NCBI GenBank assembly: GCA_002212985.1
Contig: NBMY01000055.1
Location: 1 to 43,822 of the forward strand
Reading direction: 5' to 3'
Origin: Sphingobacteriales bacterium TSM_CSS
GTDB lineage: Bacteria; Bacteroidota; Bacteroidia; Chitinophagales; UBA2359
DNA: 43,822 nucleotides
Below the pieces are notes generated by a model that was not told the DNA's origin, searched no databases, and worked only from the letters and a program-made list of their open reading frames with translations. Positions 35,814-43,822 of the stretch are shown here, piece after piece (positions within the stretch are counted from its first letter, which is position 1; each line of letters begins with the position of its first letter). A program made the translations under genes and the position numbers.

Positions 35814-36269
35814 GTGAACAAAGACCGTAATTACAACCAACGCAGTAATGACGACAGCGTTTTTTCCGTTCGTCTAAAAGCCGGAAAACGCCGGACCTAT
35901 TTCTTTGATGTGAAAAGCAGCCGTTCTAATGATTACTACATCACCATTACCGAAAGCAAGAAAAAGCCCGATGGCGATGGTTACGAAAAACACAAACTGC
36001 ATTTGTATAAGGAAGACTTCAACCGTTTTCTGGAAGCTATGCAGGAAGCCGTTAACCATGTGAAAAACGAACTAATGCCTGATTACGACTTTGACGAGTT
36101 TGACCGCAACCGCGAACAATATTACAACGCGCAGGAAGAAAAAACACTGCCCGATAACAGCCTGCTTAAAACAACACCGGGTTTTTATACCGAAGATACC
36201 ACCCCCCATACCGAACAATCCAATACCAGCAGTAATGAAGAAAACGACGAAGACCTGAAGTGGGAGTAA
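35814..36269 (+). CDS. PUR-type DNA/RNA-binding protein (DUF3276)
   Basis: A 151-residue protein with the PUR repeat VFSVRLKAGKRRTYFFDVKSSRSNDYYITITESKK and the end of the repeat KHKLHLYKEDFNRFLEAM. An acidic tail (about 100-151) ends NDEDLKWE. The start is GTG at 35814, because an in-frame stop lies two codons upstream and no ATG is near. PUR-domain proteins bind single-stranded DNA or RNA, and in Bacteroidota and Borrelia they regulate gene expression. Upstream, TAGATTTG at 35765-35772 is a possible -7 element with an off-spacing -33. Confidence 0.85.
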   Translation: MNKDRNYNQRSNDDSVFSVRLKAGKRRTYFFDVKSSRSNDYYITITESKKKPDGDGYEKHKLHLYKEDFNRFLEAMQEAVNHVKNELMPDYDFDEFDRNREQYYNAQEEKTLPDNSLLKTTPGFYTEDTTPHTEQSNTSSNEENDEDLKWE

Positions 36270-36303
36270 GCAGTTGAATGCGCCAATTCAATGTGAATGC
36301 AAA

Positions 36304-36350
36304 AAAAGGAACCCGTTGCTGCAGAACCAATGGGTTCCTTTTGTTTTTTT
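36304..36350 (+). terminator. Terminator of the PUR-protein gene
   Basis: AAAAGGAACCC (36304-36314) pairs with GGGTTCCTTTT (36332-36342) around a 17-nt loop, followed by TTTTTTT at 36344-36350. Confidence 0.8.
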
Positions 36351-36488
36351 AACCATTTTTAACGCATTTTGCATTGGCCAAGTTGTTATTTTGCGTGTTC
36401 ATTTAGCAAACCGCTTTTACTGCCATTAAAACAACAACTTTTGCTTTGCAGTTATAAAACAAAGATTTACATAATACAATACCATAGC

Positions 36489-38342
36489 ATGACCTCTGTT
36501 GCCTGCAACTTCCTTTTCTGCCATTTGAGCCGAGTGCTGCAAAATTCCGGCAATTTTCTTGTGCTGACACTGCTTGCCGCCGGCATACTGCTGCCGGCAC
36601 AGGCACAGGTAAAACTGGTTGGCGCTGCCCGAAAATTAGACGAAAACCGCTACCGCCTTACCCGCGAACTGCCTGCTACAGCCGGTGCCGCATGGGCAGA
36701 AAATACTATTGACCTGAACGACCCTTTTGAAATCAATTTTGATGTTTTTCTTGGCTGCGGGAACAATAATGCCGATGGCGTGGCTTTTGTGCTGCAACAA
36801 AAAGGCACCAAAACGGTAGGTCAAATTGGGTCGGGTATAGGTTATAAAGGCATATCTCCTTCTCTGGTTATTGAATTTGACAACTACCTTAATGAGTTTG
36901 AAAGTTTTTTTCCCTCAACTGAAACACATGTAGCCATTGTAAAAAATGGCGATAACGACCACCTTAGCGGCAATACCCTGGCCGGACCGGTGGTCATGAG
37001 TCCGCAAAAAGCAGGCAGCAGCAGGCAATGCAAATACCATAAGGTTAAGGTAAGTTGGGAACCTGCTTCGCAAACCATAGATGTTTATGTAGATGAAGTT
37101 TTTACCCTCTCTTGGACAGGAGATATGGTAAACACCGTATTTAACGGCAAACCCGATGTATATTGGGGCTTTACCGCCGCAACCTCCAAAACCCGCATCA
37201 ATGCACAGGGCGTTTTGCTGCGCTTTAAACCCCTAAACCTAAACCTTTCTGCCAGCAGCCCCAACTGTGCCGGCGGCAACAAAGAAGGCGCAATAACCAC
37301 AAAGGTAAATGGCGGAATTGGCAAATACAACTACAAATGGTCTAACGGAGCTACCACCAAAAACCTCAACAACCTTCCTGCCGGAACTTATACCCTTACC
37401 CTAACCGATAACTGGGGCAATAAAGCCACCGAAACGGTTTCTGTATCAGCGCCTGCCGAACTGCAAATTACCGATATCATTAAAATTGGGGTGAATGAAC
37501 TTTACAATTTTAAATGCAGCGCTACCGGAGGCACACCTCCCTACAGTTTTAGAAAAGGTTATGCCATATTAAATGGCGAACCTGCCCAACAGGTTTCCGC
37601 TTTAGACTTTAAAAAGTATGACAACAATGCAAAACTGGTATATGAACAAGACGGAACCGCAACCCTCGACGCTTATATTAACAACGCAACAATACAAAAT
37701 CCGGTAGCTATAGTGGGCTTTATTACCGCCTCCGATGCAAATGGCTGCACAACTACCCAATTTATGCCTTTTGACCTGCGCAAATACCCTTTGCCACTAC
37801 CACCAGAACCCGTGGCTTCTATTGCCGCCCTTAAAATTGACTCGGATAATTTGCAGGAACAACCCCGCCTGCAACCCGATGAACCTGCTCTGCCCAACCT
37901 TGCTGCAAGTTCAGATACAACCCAAATACCCCACACTACCAACAATTTGGACAACGTTAAATTAGTTTACACCGAAAGAAATGTACCCGCAACCCTTAAC
38001 AACAGAACCGTAAAAACCGGTAAACGCATGGTCATTAACAGCGAAACGGTAAACCTTTCGGTTTGGGACGATGAATACGATGATGGTGATACCATTTCTA
38101 TCTACTACAACGGCGAATGGCTGCTGCGCGAATACCGCCTTAAAACCAAACCCTACCACATTACCATAAAAGTTGACCGAAACGCCGATAACTATCTCAT
38201 CTTATATGCCCACAACGAAGGCGAAAGACCGCCCAACACCGCCGCACTTACCATTGACGATGGCAAAAGCAGCCGCCGCGTTGCCCTCAGCTCCGGGTTA
38301 AACTACTGCGATGCGCTTAATTTCAAATTTAAAAAAGAATAG
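36489..38342 (+). CDS. Secreted L-type lectin / SprB-repeat protein
   Basis: A 617-residue protein from ATG 36489. The frame stays open to 36369, but the true signal peptide (hydrophobic LTLLAAGILLPAQAQ) lies after the later start. The L-type-lectin-like sandwich (about 45-255) has DPFEINFDVFLG, ADGVAFVLQQKG and the metal-site-like ADGVAF/IEFDNY motifs. A SprB repeat follows (about 260-335, CAGGNKEGAITTKVNGGIGKYNYKWSNG). The C-terminal domain (about 555-617, LSVWDDEYDDGDTISIYYNGEW ... YLILYAHNEGERPPNTAAL) recurs in Bacteroidota secreted proteins. It is likely a surface or extracellular glycan-binding protein. No clear T9SS sorting domain is seen. Confidence 0.8.
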   Translation: MTSVACNFLFCHLSRVLQNSGNFLVLTLLAAGILLPAQAQVKLVGAARKLDENRYRLTRELPATAGAAWAENTIDLNDPFEINFDVFLGCGNNNADGVAFVLQQKGTKTVGQIGSGIGYKGISPSLVIEFDNYLNEFESFFPSTETHVAIVKNGDNDHLSGNTLAGPVVMSPQKAGSSRQCKYHKVKVSWEPASQTIDVYVDEVFTLSWTGDMVNTVFNGKPDVYWGFTAATSKTRINAQGVLLRFKPLNLNLSASSPNCAGGNKEGAITTKVNGGIGKYNYKWSNGATTKNLNNLPAGTYTLTLTDNWGNKATETVSVSAPAELQITDIIKIGVNELYNFKCSATGGTPPYSFRKGYAILNGEPAQQVSALDFKKYDNNAKLVYEQDGTATLDAYINNATIQNPVAIVGFITASDANGCTTTQFMPFDLRKYPLPLPPEPVASIAALKIDSDNLQEQPRLQPDEPALPNLAASSDTTQIPHTTNNLDNVKLVYTERNVPATLNNRTVKTGKRMVINSETVNLSVWDDEYDDGDTISIYYNGEWLLREYRLKTKPYHITIKVDRNADNYLILYAHNEGERPPNTAALTIDDGKSSRRVALSSGLNYCDALNFKFKKE

Positions 38343-38373
38343 CAACCACTTATAATAAGATGCCGCATTTTTA

Positions 38374-38405
38374 TTTGTATTTTTCAAAAAAATACCGTAT
38401 ATTTG
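38374..38405 (+). promoter_or_regulatory. Promoter of the small lipoprotein gene
   Basis: TTTG at 38374-38377, 20 nt, then TATATTTG at 38398-38405, an exact consensus match. The ATG is at 38533, so the leader would be about 120 nt, longer than usual here. Confidence 0.6.
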
Positions 38406-38532
38406 TCATTGAAAATGAAACGGTAAGGCCTAAAAACCATTGTTCGGCTTTGCCATCGGTTCCAGTATTTACACACAGCATTACATACACTCCGCACGCT
38501 TTATAAGTTAGTTAACTTTAAACACTTTGTTT

Positions 38533-39054
38533 ATGAAAACTATTTTAATGAGCAGCGTTACAGCGGTTTTATTACTGCTCTTTGCGGGTTGTTCCGATAC
38601 CAACAACAACGACAACCCCTGCGGGCCCGATACAAAATGGACCGGCGAGGTGAAAGATAATTTCTTGTACAGCGAAACACAATCGGGTTTTAAGCGCATA
38701 GTTTTCGAAGACATTAACACACCCGAAGACATTTGTACCGAAAAGCATGTTACTGCCACCTTTCTTATTCGTCCAACCCACAATATCAGCACAGCCAATA
38801 TACTCAATATATCGGGCAAGGCTTATTGGGGCGGTTTTTACGAAAAAGAAACAGAACTTACCTACCAACAGGCAAACGATACATGGTATGGCAGTATTAG
38901 CAATTTTGGGTTAAAAGAGGCATTTCCCAATGAAGCCGGCTGGATAGGATTGCAAGTAATATTCCACACCACTCCCGAAATGGACGAAAACTATATAAAC
39001 AATGCCATATTAAGCATGGAAATTGAGTTCTTTTACACACAGGAACCGTTATAA
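38533..39054 (+). CDS. Unknown 173-residue lipoprotein
   Basis: Lipoprotein signal ending LLLLFAGC (Cys20), followed by SDTNNNDNP, an export-type acidic/Asn sequence. The body is mixed beta (WTGEVKDNFLYSE, TATFLIRPTHN, GWIGLQVIFHT). I recognise no family. Starting at ATG 38533 avoids a TTG two codons upstream. It follows the lectin gene with a promoter of its own. Location is probably outer membrane; function unknown. Confidence 0.75.
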   Translation: MKTILMSSVTAVLLLLFAGCSDTNNNDNPCGPDTKWTGEVKDNFLYSETQSGFKRIVFEDINTPEDICTEKHVTATFLIRPTHNISTANILNISGKAYWGGFYEKETELTYQQANDTWYGSISNFGLKEAFPNEAGWIGLQVIFHTTPEMDENYINNAILSMEIEFFYTQEPL

Positions 39055-39125
39055 GGTAAAAACAGTGGTTCTTCTGTACATTTAGCGCAAAATTCATCCC
39101 TTTCGGGTAATAAAGGTAAAAGTGT

Positions 39126-39168
39126 GTAATTCTCGTTTCGACAGGCTCAACGAGCGGGTACAAATTAC
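39126..39168. repeat. REP-like hairpin containing TCGACAGGCTC
   Basis: CTCGTT (39132-39137) and AACGAG (39149-39154) enclose TCGACAGGCTC; an outer GTAATT/AATTAC pair flanks it unevenly. The word TTGAGCCTGTCGAA is one I recall as over-represented in many bacterial genomes, but that is from memory. Confidence 0.4.
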
Positions 39169-39273
39169 TTACCCCAGCCCCTCTCTACAACAATGGGCAA
39201 TAAAAAGCCTACCTAAAAAGCAATTTGCCCATGCCTATTTGTGGCAAAAAGGGGGGTAATACTTGGTTGATGC

Positions 39274-39304
39274 GACATCGGATGTTTTAAAAACATCCGA
39301 TGTC
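39274..39304. repeat. 31-nt perfect palindrome
   Basis: GACATCGGATGTTTT and AAAACATCCGATGTC meet with a single central base. Followed by TTGTTTG. It may be a terminator-type element or a protein-binding site. Confidence 0.55.
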
Positions 39305-39394
39305 TTGTTTGTAAAATGCCGGATTTATGGTTGTTTTTGGCATGAAGGTTGCGCATTTCCGATAGGGAGGGCTGGGGATATTTCTTCAGAAAAA

Positions 39395-39440
39395 AGGCAC
39401 AGCCTTGCAGGTTACACAAATCACGAGGCACAGCCTCGCA
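39395..39440. repeat. 15-bp direct repeat pair, AGGCACAGCCTYGCA
   Basis: 39395-39409 and 39426-39440 differ at one base and are offset by 31 bp. The second sits in a small CGAGGC-aca-GCCTCG hairpin. Confidence 0.5.
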
Positions 39441-39462
39441 TGAGCAGGCGAAACCATAAGGA

Positions 39463-40134
39463 CTACTGCCTGTCCCAATACTGGGCGCTGCCGCCCGAAG
39501 GTGTTAAAATGAGTGTATTGCTGCCGTTTACCCGGCAATCGTAATCTATGAAGGTGCGGTTTTGCGGAAAAGCCAAATAAAAATCGTCAAAAGAATTGCC
39601 CCAATAACCCTCTTCCCAATCACCTTCAGAGGAGGTAGAAGAACTGCCGCGGTACTGTCCGTCAGAATATCGGTAAGTATCGGAAGCATAGCTGCTGCTG
39701 CCCCGTTTAAAATAGCCGTTGTTATACAGCAGCAATTTTTTAAACGAATTATAACTAAAACTACCCGACCGGTAATTCTCTGAACTGCCCCATGTTCCGG
39801 CCAACCGCGCCGTGCGCAAAGCCGATGCCGGCGAATCTAACAATTCGGGCACCGCATAGTGCGATAACCGCCAGACTCTTAACCCGCTGTACATAGCCAT
39901 TACCTTGCGCATATTATCGGCATAAAACTGAAACGTTTGGGCGCTTAACCGATGCCGGTACAGGTGGAAAGAGGCAATAACAGCCATTGCCTGATTGCGG
40001 GTAGCCGGTTGTGCAACACTCATATAGCCGTCCATAGATAACTTTGCCAACCCAAGTAAACTTACTTCGCCGGTTGGCGAAATAATGTTAAACTGCCGTT
40101 CAACGGCTGCCATAATGGTTTCAAAACTGTGCAT
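39463..40134 (-). CDS. Orphan 223-residue Ser/Tyr/Gly-rich protein
   Basis: No family recognised and no signal peptide. The first 110 residues are helical (MHSFETIMAAVERQFNIISP...). From LAGTWGSS (about 111) the sequence becomes Ser/Tyr/Gly-rich with alternating polar residues (YNNGYFKRGSSSYASDTYRYSDG) and then LAFPQNRTFIDYDCRV. The GTW opening and strand pattern recall small beta-barrel (lipocalin-like) domains, but that is a guess. The MITE-like copy B lies 43 bp upstream of its start, so its promoter region overlaps the element. Confidence 0.6.
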   Translation of the reverse strand: MHSFETIMAAVERQFNIISPTGEVSLLGLAKLSMDGYMSVAQPATRNQAMAVIASFHLYRHRLSAQTFQFYADNMRKVMAMYSGLRVWRLSHYAVPELLDSPASALRTARLAGTWGSSENYRSGSFSYNSFKKLLLYNNGYFKRGSSSYASDTYRYSDGQYRGSSSTSSEGDWEEGYWGNSFDDFYLAFPQNRTFIDYDCRVNGSNTLILTPSGGSAQYWDRQ

Positions 40135-40176
40135 AGTGTTTTGGTTGTTTTGTTTACCAAATAGAAAAATTTGATG

Positions 40177-40364
40177 AGAGGCAGTATGAAAAGTATCTGT
40201 GGCTACTTTTGGGGCTAATGTTTTATTGCTTTTTAATTTGCGTGTTTTTTGGATAAGATATTATTTTAACCGCAAAGTTCGCAAAGTTTTTCGCAAAGCT
40301 CGCAAAGGAATTAGCGCTTATCTGCAAGGTAACAGGTACTTATTTCACTTTTCGTACAGCTTCT
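40177..40364. mobile_element. MITE-like dispersed repeat, copy B
   Basis: A 188-bp unit matching 412-607 in the same orientation. The ends are AGAGGCAGTATGAAAAGTA (40177-40195) and the reverse complement of AGAAGCTGTACGAAAAGTG (40346-40364), matching at 15 of 19 positions. The core holds CGCAAAG four times with 9- and 12-bp steps. Copy A has two short insertions. No open frame. It lies between the Asp-box gene 3' end and the orphan gene's start. Confidence 0.65.
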
Positions 40365-40379
40365 GAGCGCTTTTGCGGG

Positions 40380-43300
40380 CTACTTTTCTTTCTTCTTGCC
40401 ATCGGGTTCTTCTTTTTTAAGAATAATTATATCGGCTGCCTTTTCTTTCACCAACTTATTAAAGGCAGGTACATCTGTTTCAAACACTTTTTTCAAAATA
40501 GCCAGTTGCACATCAATGTCTTTGGTTAGTTCTTCTTTTACAGCAATGGCTTGCTCTGTTGGGGCATCATCGCCAATGCCGGTAAGGGCATTTAAATGTG
40601 CCAGTTTATTGTTTAACCTTATGGGGAAATTGAGGGGGTCTTGCCCGCTTCGGTTTTTGGTTTGGTACAGGGTTTCTTCTACCTTAGTCATAACCGAATC
40701 TATGGCGGCAGCCATTTTTACCACGTCTTTCATGTTTTCATCGGGCTTAATGCGCTCCTTATAATCGTTCAGTTGCTTGCGCACATCTCTAATTTTAATA
40801 ATTGCTTCGTGGGTTTCGGTCAATTTGTTGGTAACTGCCTGCACAAAATCAAACTGTGCCTTCATTTGCTGTTGTGTTGCCGGCGAGCGGGGGTCTTTTA
40901 AAATGGTAAACGGTTGTGTTTGCGATTTTTCGTTTACCGTAAGCCTTACCTTGTAGTCGCCGGGCAATGCTGTTGGGCCGCCAACACCTGCCCACCATAA
41001 AATCATGCCGTCAAACCGTTTGGCGCCCGGGTAATTTAAATCCCAAACAAACAGGTTGCAACTGTCTTTCGGCTCCAGCAGGTCGCGCTTTTCTTTGGCC
41101 TTGTTCGAAAACTTGCGTATAACTATGGTATCTTGTTCTAAAAATTCAAGTGTTACGGTGGTTGCCGTATCGGGTTTTTGTTTCAGGTAGTAATAAAGCA
41201 TTAAGCCGTTTCGGCGGTTTTCGCCGCTGTACTCTGCTTCTCCCGAACCTATGCCGCCAAATCGGTAGGTGGGCATGGGCCGGTAGAGGTAAAAATCGCT
41301 TTTAGCTACTTCATCGGTAAGTTGGTGCAGTGGTGTAAGGTCATCTATTATCCACAAACTGCGGCCTTGTGTGGCGGCTATCAGGTTGCTTTCCTTAACT
41401 GCCAGGTCGGTAATGGGCACAATGGGTAGGTTTAGCTGAAACGTTTGCCAGTTTGCCCCGTCGTTAAAAGATATGTACATGCCTTTTTCAGTGCCGCAGT
41501 AGAGCAATCCATTCCGGGCGGGGTCTGCCCGAAGTACGCGGGTAAAATCTTCGGGGGCTATGCCGGTGGTAATTTTGGTCCATGTTTTACCGTAATCCTT
41601 GCTTTTGTAGAGATACGGCGCAAAATCGCCCAATTTATAGCGGGTGCCGGCTACATAAACGGTTCCTTTCTGGCTTGGGTGGGGTTCTATGGAGTTAATC
41701 ATTGTCCATTCGGGCATGTCTTTCGGGGTTACGTTTTGCCAGTCTTTTCCGCCGTTTCGGGTAACATAAATCAGCCCGTCATCAGAACCTGTCCAAATTA
41801 CGCCTTCTTCTGCCGGCGATTCAGCAGCGGCAAAAATGGTGCAATAGTACTCTACCGATGTATTATCCTGCGTAATAGGCCCGCCCGATGATTGCAGTTT
41901 GGTACTGTCGTTTCGGGTTAGGTCGTGACTTATGGTTTGCCAGCTTTGCCCTTCATTGTAGGTAACGTGCAGTTGATTAGAGCAGGCATACAGTTTTTTG
42001 GGGTTATGGGGCGAAAAAAAGATAGGAAAATTCCACTGAAAGCGGTACTTAAAGTCAATGGCGCCATGCCCCATTGGGTTATCGGGCCACACGTTAATGG
42101 CACGCTCCTGCCGGTTTTTGTGGTCAATTCGGGTTAAATAACCATCGTAGCTACCGCCATACACAACATCGTTGTTCAGCGGGTCAACGGCAATATGGGC
42201 GCTTTCGCCGCCGGCGGTTTCTTCCCAGTCGCGCTCCGAAATATACCAACCCGATGAACGGTGGGCAATGCGAATGGTACTGTTATCCTGCTGAGCGGCG
42301 TAAATTCGGTACGGAAAAGCGTTGTCGGTTATAACGCGGTAAAACTGGGCAGTGGGTTGATTGTGGTAGGTGCTCCATTTTGTGCCGCCGTCATAGGTTA
42401 CTTGCGCTCCGCCGTCGTCGGCAATTATCATCCGGTCGGGGTCTTCTGGGGCAATCCACAGGTCGTGGTGGTCGCCGTGCGGGGTATTAATAGTGGTAAA
42501 AGTTTTCCCGCCGTCCTGCGATTTATGGAACTCCACATTCAGCACATACACTACATCGGGGTTGGTGGGGTGTGCATAAATTCGGGTATAATACCAGGCG
42601 CGCTGCCGCAAGCTGCGGTCGTCATTCAACTTATTCCACGTCTTTCCGCCATCATCAGATCTGAATAAGCCTCCATCTTTTGCCTCTACCATAGCCCAAA
42701 TTCTGTCGGGTTTGGCAGGTGAGGGAGCAACACCTATAATGCCCAAAGTGCCTTTTGGCAAGCCCTCATTTTCCGAAATATTTTTCCAAGTATCGCCCCC
42801 ATCGGTGCTTTTCCAGATAGCCGAACCCTCACCGCCGCTCGAAAAGCTATAAGGTGTACGCCTGAAACGCCAGGTGGTGGCATATAAAATGCGAGGGTTA
42901 AAGGGGTCAAAAGCCAAATCTGCCGCGCCGGCATCGGGGTTTACCTTCAACACCTGCTGCCAGGTAGCGCCACCGTCTTTGCTGCGGTAAACGCCTCTTT
43001 CGGGGTTGCTTTTGTAGGCGTTGCCCATTACGGCTACATACACCCAATCGGGGTTTTTGGGGTGTATGCGAATGCGCGAAATGTGGCGCGATTGGTCAAG
43101 CCCCGAAAATTTCCACGTTGCACCACCGTCTTCGCTTTTCCAAAGTCCATAACCCGATGAAACGTTTCCCCGAATAGTTTGCTCGCCGCCGCCCGCAAAA
43201 ACTACATTGTTATCGGCTTCGCTCACCGCCACAGCGCCAATAGAACCGCCAAAAAAACCGTCAGATATGTTTTCCCAGTTTGAGCCGCCGTCCTTGCTTC

Positions 43301-43574
43301 GCCAAACACCACCACCGGTGCTGCCAAAGTAAAACAAGTTGGATTTTCCGGGCACACCGGTAACCGCCGTTGACCTTCCGCCGCGCGAGGGCCCTATGCA
43401 CCGCCATTTTACAGAAGAATACAATTTTTCGGAATAGCCCGGCGTTACGCCCGAAACCTGTTTACCTGCCCCATCTTTTATTTTTTGCGCATGTATCTCA
43501 TGCGAATAAATTACACACGCAAAACAACAAGCAAGCATTACACAACAACTGCGAACAAAGAAAACAATTTGCAT
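40380..43574 (-). CDS. Large secreted Asp-box (sortilin-like) repeat protein
   Basis: A 1064-residue secreted protein. The signal peptide spans about 1-29 (unusually Cys-rich: SCCVMLACCFACVIYSHEIHAQ). About eleven Asp-box/BNR motifs run from about 90 to 690 (SKDGGSNWENI, SEDGGATWKFS, SKDGGATWQQV, STDGGDTWKNI, SDDGGKTWNKL and others), giving a sortilin/VPS10-like multi-blade propeller. A C-terminal region with YKVRLTVNEKSQTQPFTILKDPRSPA and a helical stretch (about 915-1050) follows. Related proteins in Bacteroidota are annotated as WD40/YVTN/BNR-like, with no known substrate. No T9SS tail is seen. Confidence 0.85.
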   Translation of the reverse strand: MQIVFFVRSCCVMLACCFACVIYSHEIHAQKIKDGAGKQVSGVTPGYSEKLYSSVKWRCIGPSRGGRSTAVTGVPGKSNLFYFGSTGGGVWRSKDGGSNWENISDGFFGGSIGAVAVSEADNNVVFAGGGEQTIRGNVSSGYGLWKSEDGGATWKFSGLDQSRHISRIRIHPKNPDWVYVAVMGNAYKSNPERGVYRSKDGGATWQQVLKVNPDAGAADLAFDPFNPRILYATTWRFRRTPYSFSSGGEGSAIWKSTDGGDTWKNISENEGLPKGTLGIIGVAPSPAKPDRIWAMVEAKDGGLFRSDDGGKTWNKLNDDRSLRQRAWYYTRIYAHPTNPDVVYVLNVEFHKSQDGGKTFTTINTPHGDHHDLWIAPEDPDRMIIADDGGAQVTYDGGTKWSTYHNQPTAQFYRVITDNAFPYRIYAAQQDNSTIRIAHRSSGWYISERDWEETAGGESAHIAVDPLNNDVVYGGSYDGYLTRIDHKNRQERAINVWPDNPMGHGAIDFKYRFQWNFPIFFSPHNPKKLYACSNQLHVTYNEGQSWQTISHDLTRNDSTKLQSSGGPITQDNTSVEYYCTIFAAAESPAEEGVIWTGSDDGLIYVTRNGGKDWQNVTPKDMPEWTMINSIEPHPSQKGTVYVAGTRYKLGDFAPYLYKSKDYGKTWTKITTGIAPEDFTRVLRADPARNGLLYCGTEKGMYISFNDGANWQTFQLNLPIVPITDLAVKESNLIAATQGRSLWIIDDLTPLHQLTDEVAKSDFYLYRPMPTYRFGGIGSGEAEYSGENRRNGLMLYYYLKQKPDTATTVTLEFLEQDTIVIRKFSNKAKEKRDLLEPKDSCNLFVWDLNYPGAKRFDGMILWWAGVGGPTALPGDYKVRLTVNEKSQTQPFTILKDPRSPATQQQMKAQFDFVQAVTNKLTETHEAIIKIRDVRKQLNDYKERIKPDENMKDVVKMAAAIDSVMTKVEETLYQTKNRSGQDPLNFPIRLNNKLAHLNALTGIGDDAPTEQAIAVKEELTKDIDVQLAILKKVFETDVPAFNKLVKEKAADIIILKKEEPDGKKKEK

Positions 43575-43768
43575 AAATTCGTTTTTAAACTTTCAAACAA
43601 ACCTCCTCCATCACCCCATACTTTTCATGGCGTGACAAAATGCAAATTAATCCGTTTTTTTGCAAGTTTTGACCTGTTTTACCAAAAAAAAGCGGTATTT
43701 ACCTCAATTTGTTTGTGGGTTGCAGGTCAAAACATGTTTTCTTCTCAATATCGCAGTTACCTTATTCC

Positions 43769-43822
43769 CTACCTCACCAACGTCACATTTCCTTTAAACA
43801 ACTTATCGGTTCCGTCGGTAAA
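43769..43822 (-). CDS. Partial CDS: 3' end of probable type-B T9SS protein
   Basis: The minus strand at the right edge has an open frame of 17 codons ending in TAG at 43771-43769. It reads FTDGTDKLFKGNVTLVR. The KGNVTLVR ending is like the last residues of the gliding-motility-associated C-terminal (type B, CHU_C) T9SS sorting domain. The rest of the gene lies beyond the window. The short length limits certainty. Confidence 0.5.
   Translation of the reverse strand, partial: FTDGTDKLFKGNVTLVR

Larger units (their letters stand above)
39055..39462. other. 408-bp intergenic region rich in small repeats
   Basis: No convincing gene. Three repeat structures occur in sequence (listed separately): a REP-like hairpin (39126-39168), a 31-nt perfect palindrome (39274-39304), and a 15-bp direct repeat pair (39395-39440). 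It lies between convergent genes. Confidence 0.5.

Noticed and set aside
36369..36488. N-terminal extension of the lectin/SprB protein
   Set aside because: The signal peptide begins after ATG 36489; the extension would bury it.

Overview
The window looks like chromosome from a gliding-type Bacteroidota bacterium. Four things support this. It carries gldA, gldF and gldG. It has proteins with type IX secretion (T9SS) sorting domains and a SprB repeat. It has the uppS-bamA-ompH-ompH-murI envelope cluster usual for the phylum. Several genes are preceded by the Bacteroidota promoter pattern (TTG or TTTG about 18-22 nt before TAnnTTTG), with no clear Shine-Dalgarno sequences. No plasmid, phage or insertion-sequence gene was seen. 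One pair of MITE-like repeats is present.

Layout. 1-902 has no convincing gene; it holds an AT-rich repeat cluster and one MITE-like copy. 903-4023 is a minus-strand operon of a GH1 glycosidase and a eukaryote-type (GT3) glycogen synthase. 4083-5136 holds a small RRM RNA-binding protein and three identical tRNA-Val(TAC) genes in perfect 128-bp tandem. 5203-9463 has a 39-residue membrane protein, an AsmA-like protein and a sensor histidine kinase. 9754-13399 is the most intriguing block: a coiled-coil protein, a PspA-like membrane protein, and a solute-binding protein fused to OmpA, with no ABC permease or ATPase. 13463-16462 pairs an FtsX/LolC-E permease with a thiamine-diphosphate enzyme very like human ILVBL/HACL2. 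16928-19147 has a NamZ-type muramidase lipoprotein and a DUF4397 lipoprotein.

19484-23932 is gldA, gldF, an M50 site-2 protease with CBS domains, then gldG. 24135-33339 (minus strand) has two thioredoxin-fold secreted proteins and the murI/ompH/ompH/bamA/uppS cell-envelope cluster, with a 634-bp unexplained intergenic stretch at 25581-26214. 33534-43822 is mostly secreted surface proteins: a T9SS lysyl oxidase homologue with all expected catalytic residues, a PUR-type nucleic-acid-binding protein, an L-type lectin/SprB protein, a small lipoprotein, an orphan Ser/Tyr-rich protein, a large Asp-box (sortilin-like) protein, and the last 17 codons of a probable type-B T9SS cargo protein at the right edge.

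The common theme is the cell envelope: peptidoglycan precursor supply (murI, uppS), outer-membrane assembly (bamA, ompH, AsmA-like, LolC/E-like), wall turnover (namZ), gliding and T9SS, and secreted cargo. All functions are inferred by reading protein motifs; no database search was run.
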